The position numbers were made by a program, and so were the translations under genes. Below are positions 63,794-64,000 of a stretch of 64,000 nucleotides of DNA, piece after piece (position 1 is the stretch's first letter; every line of letters begins with the position of its first letter). Source of the stretch: Globisporangium splendens (taxonomy: Eukaryota; Oomycota; Peronosporomycetes; Pythiales; Pythiaceae). The notes below the pieces were generated by a model. That model was not told the origin of the DNA and searched no databases. It saw only the letters and a list, made by a program, of their open reading frames with translations. The DNA is taken from positions 1-64,000 of the forward strand of contig VFIW01000140.1 of the NCBI GenBank assembly GCA_006386115.1, in the 5' to 3' direction.

Positions 63794-64000
63794 TTCAATG
63801 ATTATGCTACGAGACATGAACAATGCTTACGCTCTATGAGAAAATCGAATGTTTACGCTTGGCGTAAACAAGTGTCCCATACGGGAACGTTCCACGAAAG
63901 AGACGTGCGGTTGCCATCGTTCGTACCACAAACACTGTACATCTCAATAGCCTCCCTCAAGGTTAACAACCTTGGATGCCGAGATCTTCCGTGAGTTCTT

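Overview
This window reads as nuclear DNA of an oomycete, probably of the Pythium/Phytophthora side, although the species cannot be fixed from the sequence. The reasons are: compact genes with many short (about 65-115 bp) GT-AG introns, intergenic gaps mostly under 1 kb, a nuclear gene for the bacterial-type mitochondrial protease HslV, a folate-pathway PTPS of the glutamate type seen in apicomplexans and stramenopiles, and Ty3/gypsy chromoviruses plus a Ty1/copia remnant. No rRNA, tRNA or CRISPR was recognised.

Layout. 1-3649 holds the 5' half of a Ty3/gypsy element (family A, minus strand: pol running off the window edge, gag with one internal stop, 5' LTR 2481-3135) followed at once by a second, truncated family-A LTR in inverted orientation. 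4998-48672 is the gene-rich core, with 17 protein genes: USP47-like deubiquitinase (+), kinesin-4 (-), a Dsc3-type membrane ubiquitin-like protein (+), a BED-finger/PTPS fusion (+), a DDX5/Dbp2-type DEAD-box helicase (+), an ABCB6/HMT1-type half transporter (-), striatin (+), ribosomal protein uL23 (-), a broken and an intact acid-sphingomyelinase-like phosphodiesterase (+), peptidyl-tRNA hydrolase 2 (-), an unrecognised frameshifted gene (-), a broken FHA/cyclic-nucleotide-binding gene (+), TRAPPC13 (-), HslV (+), the PKA regulatory subunit (-), EFG1 (+), and a RIM15/Greatwall-type AGC kinase with an N-terminal PDZ domain (-). 48673-50895 is gene-poor.

50896-63793 is a nest of retroelements. 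From left to right: a truncated chromovirus C (RNase H, integrase, chromodomain); a family-A LTR (+) that is split by a complete 8.6-kb chromovirus, element B (53265-61871, LTRs of 547 and 549 bp, intact gag and pol); a family-A gag fragment (-); another family-A LTR (-); and a copia LTR with primer-binding site and the first 47 gag codons.

The most unusual material is in the retroelements. Element B has a textbook-looking -1 frameshift cassette (slippery G GGA AAC, then a perfect 12-bp hairpin containing the gag stop). Family A carries A AAA AAC at the same place in two diverged copies. Element B also carries a 511-codon open frame on the opposite strand between pol and its 3' LTR, whose last third overprints the pol linker and chromodomain. 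Among host genes, the BED-finger/PTPS fusion and the PDZ-first Greatwall-type kinase stand out. Gene functions are otherwise housekeeping (protein turnover, RNA and ribosome work, trafficking, cAMP signalling), and neighbours show no obvious operon-like logic.
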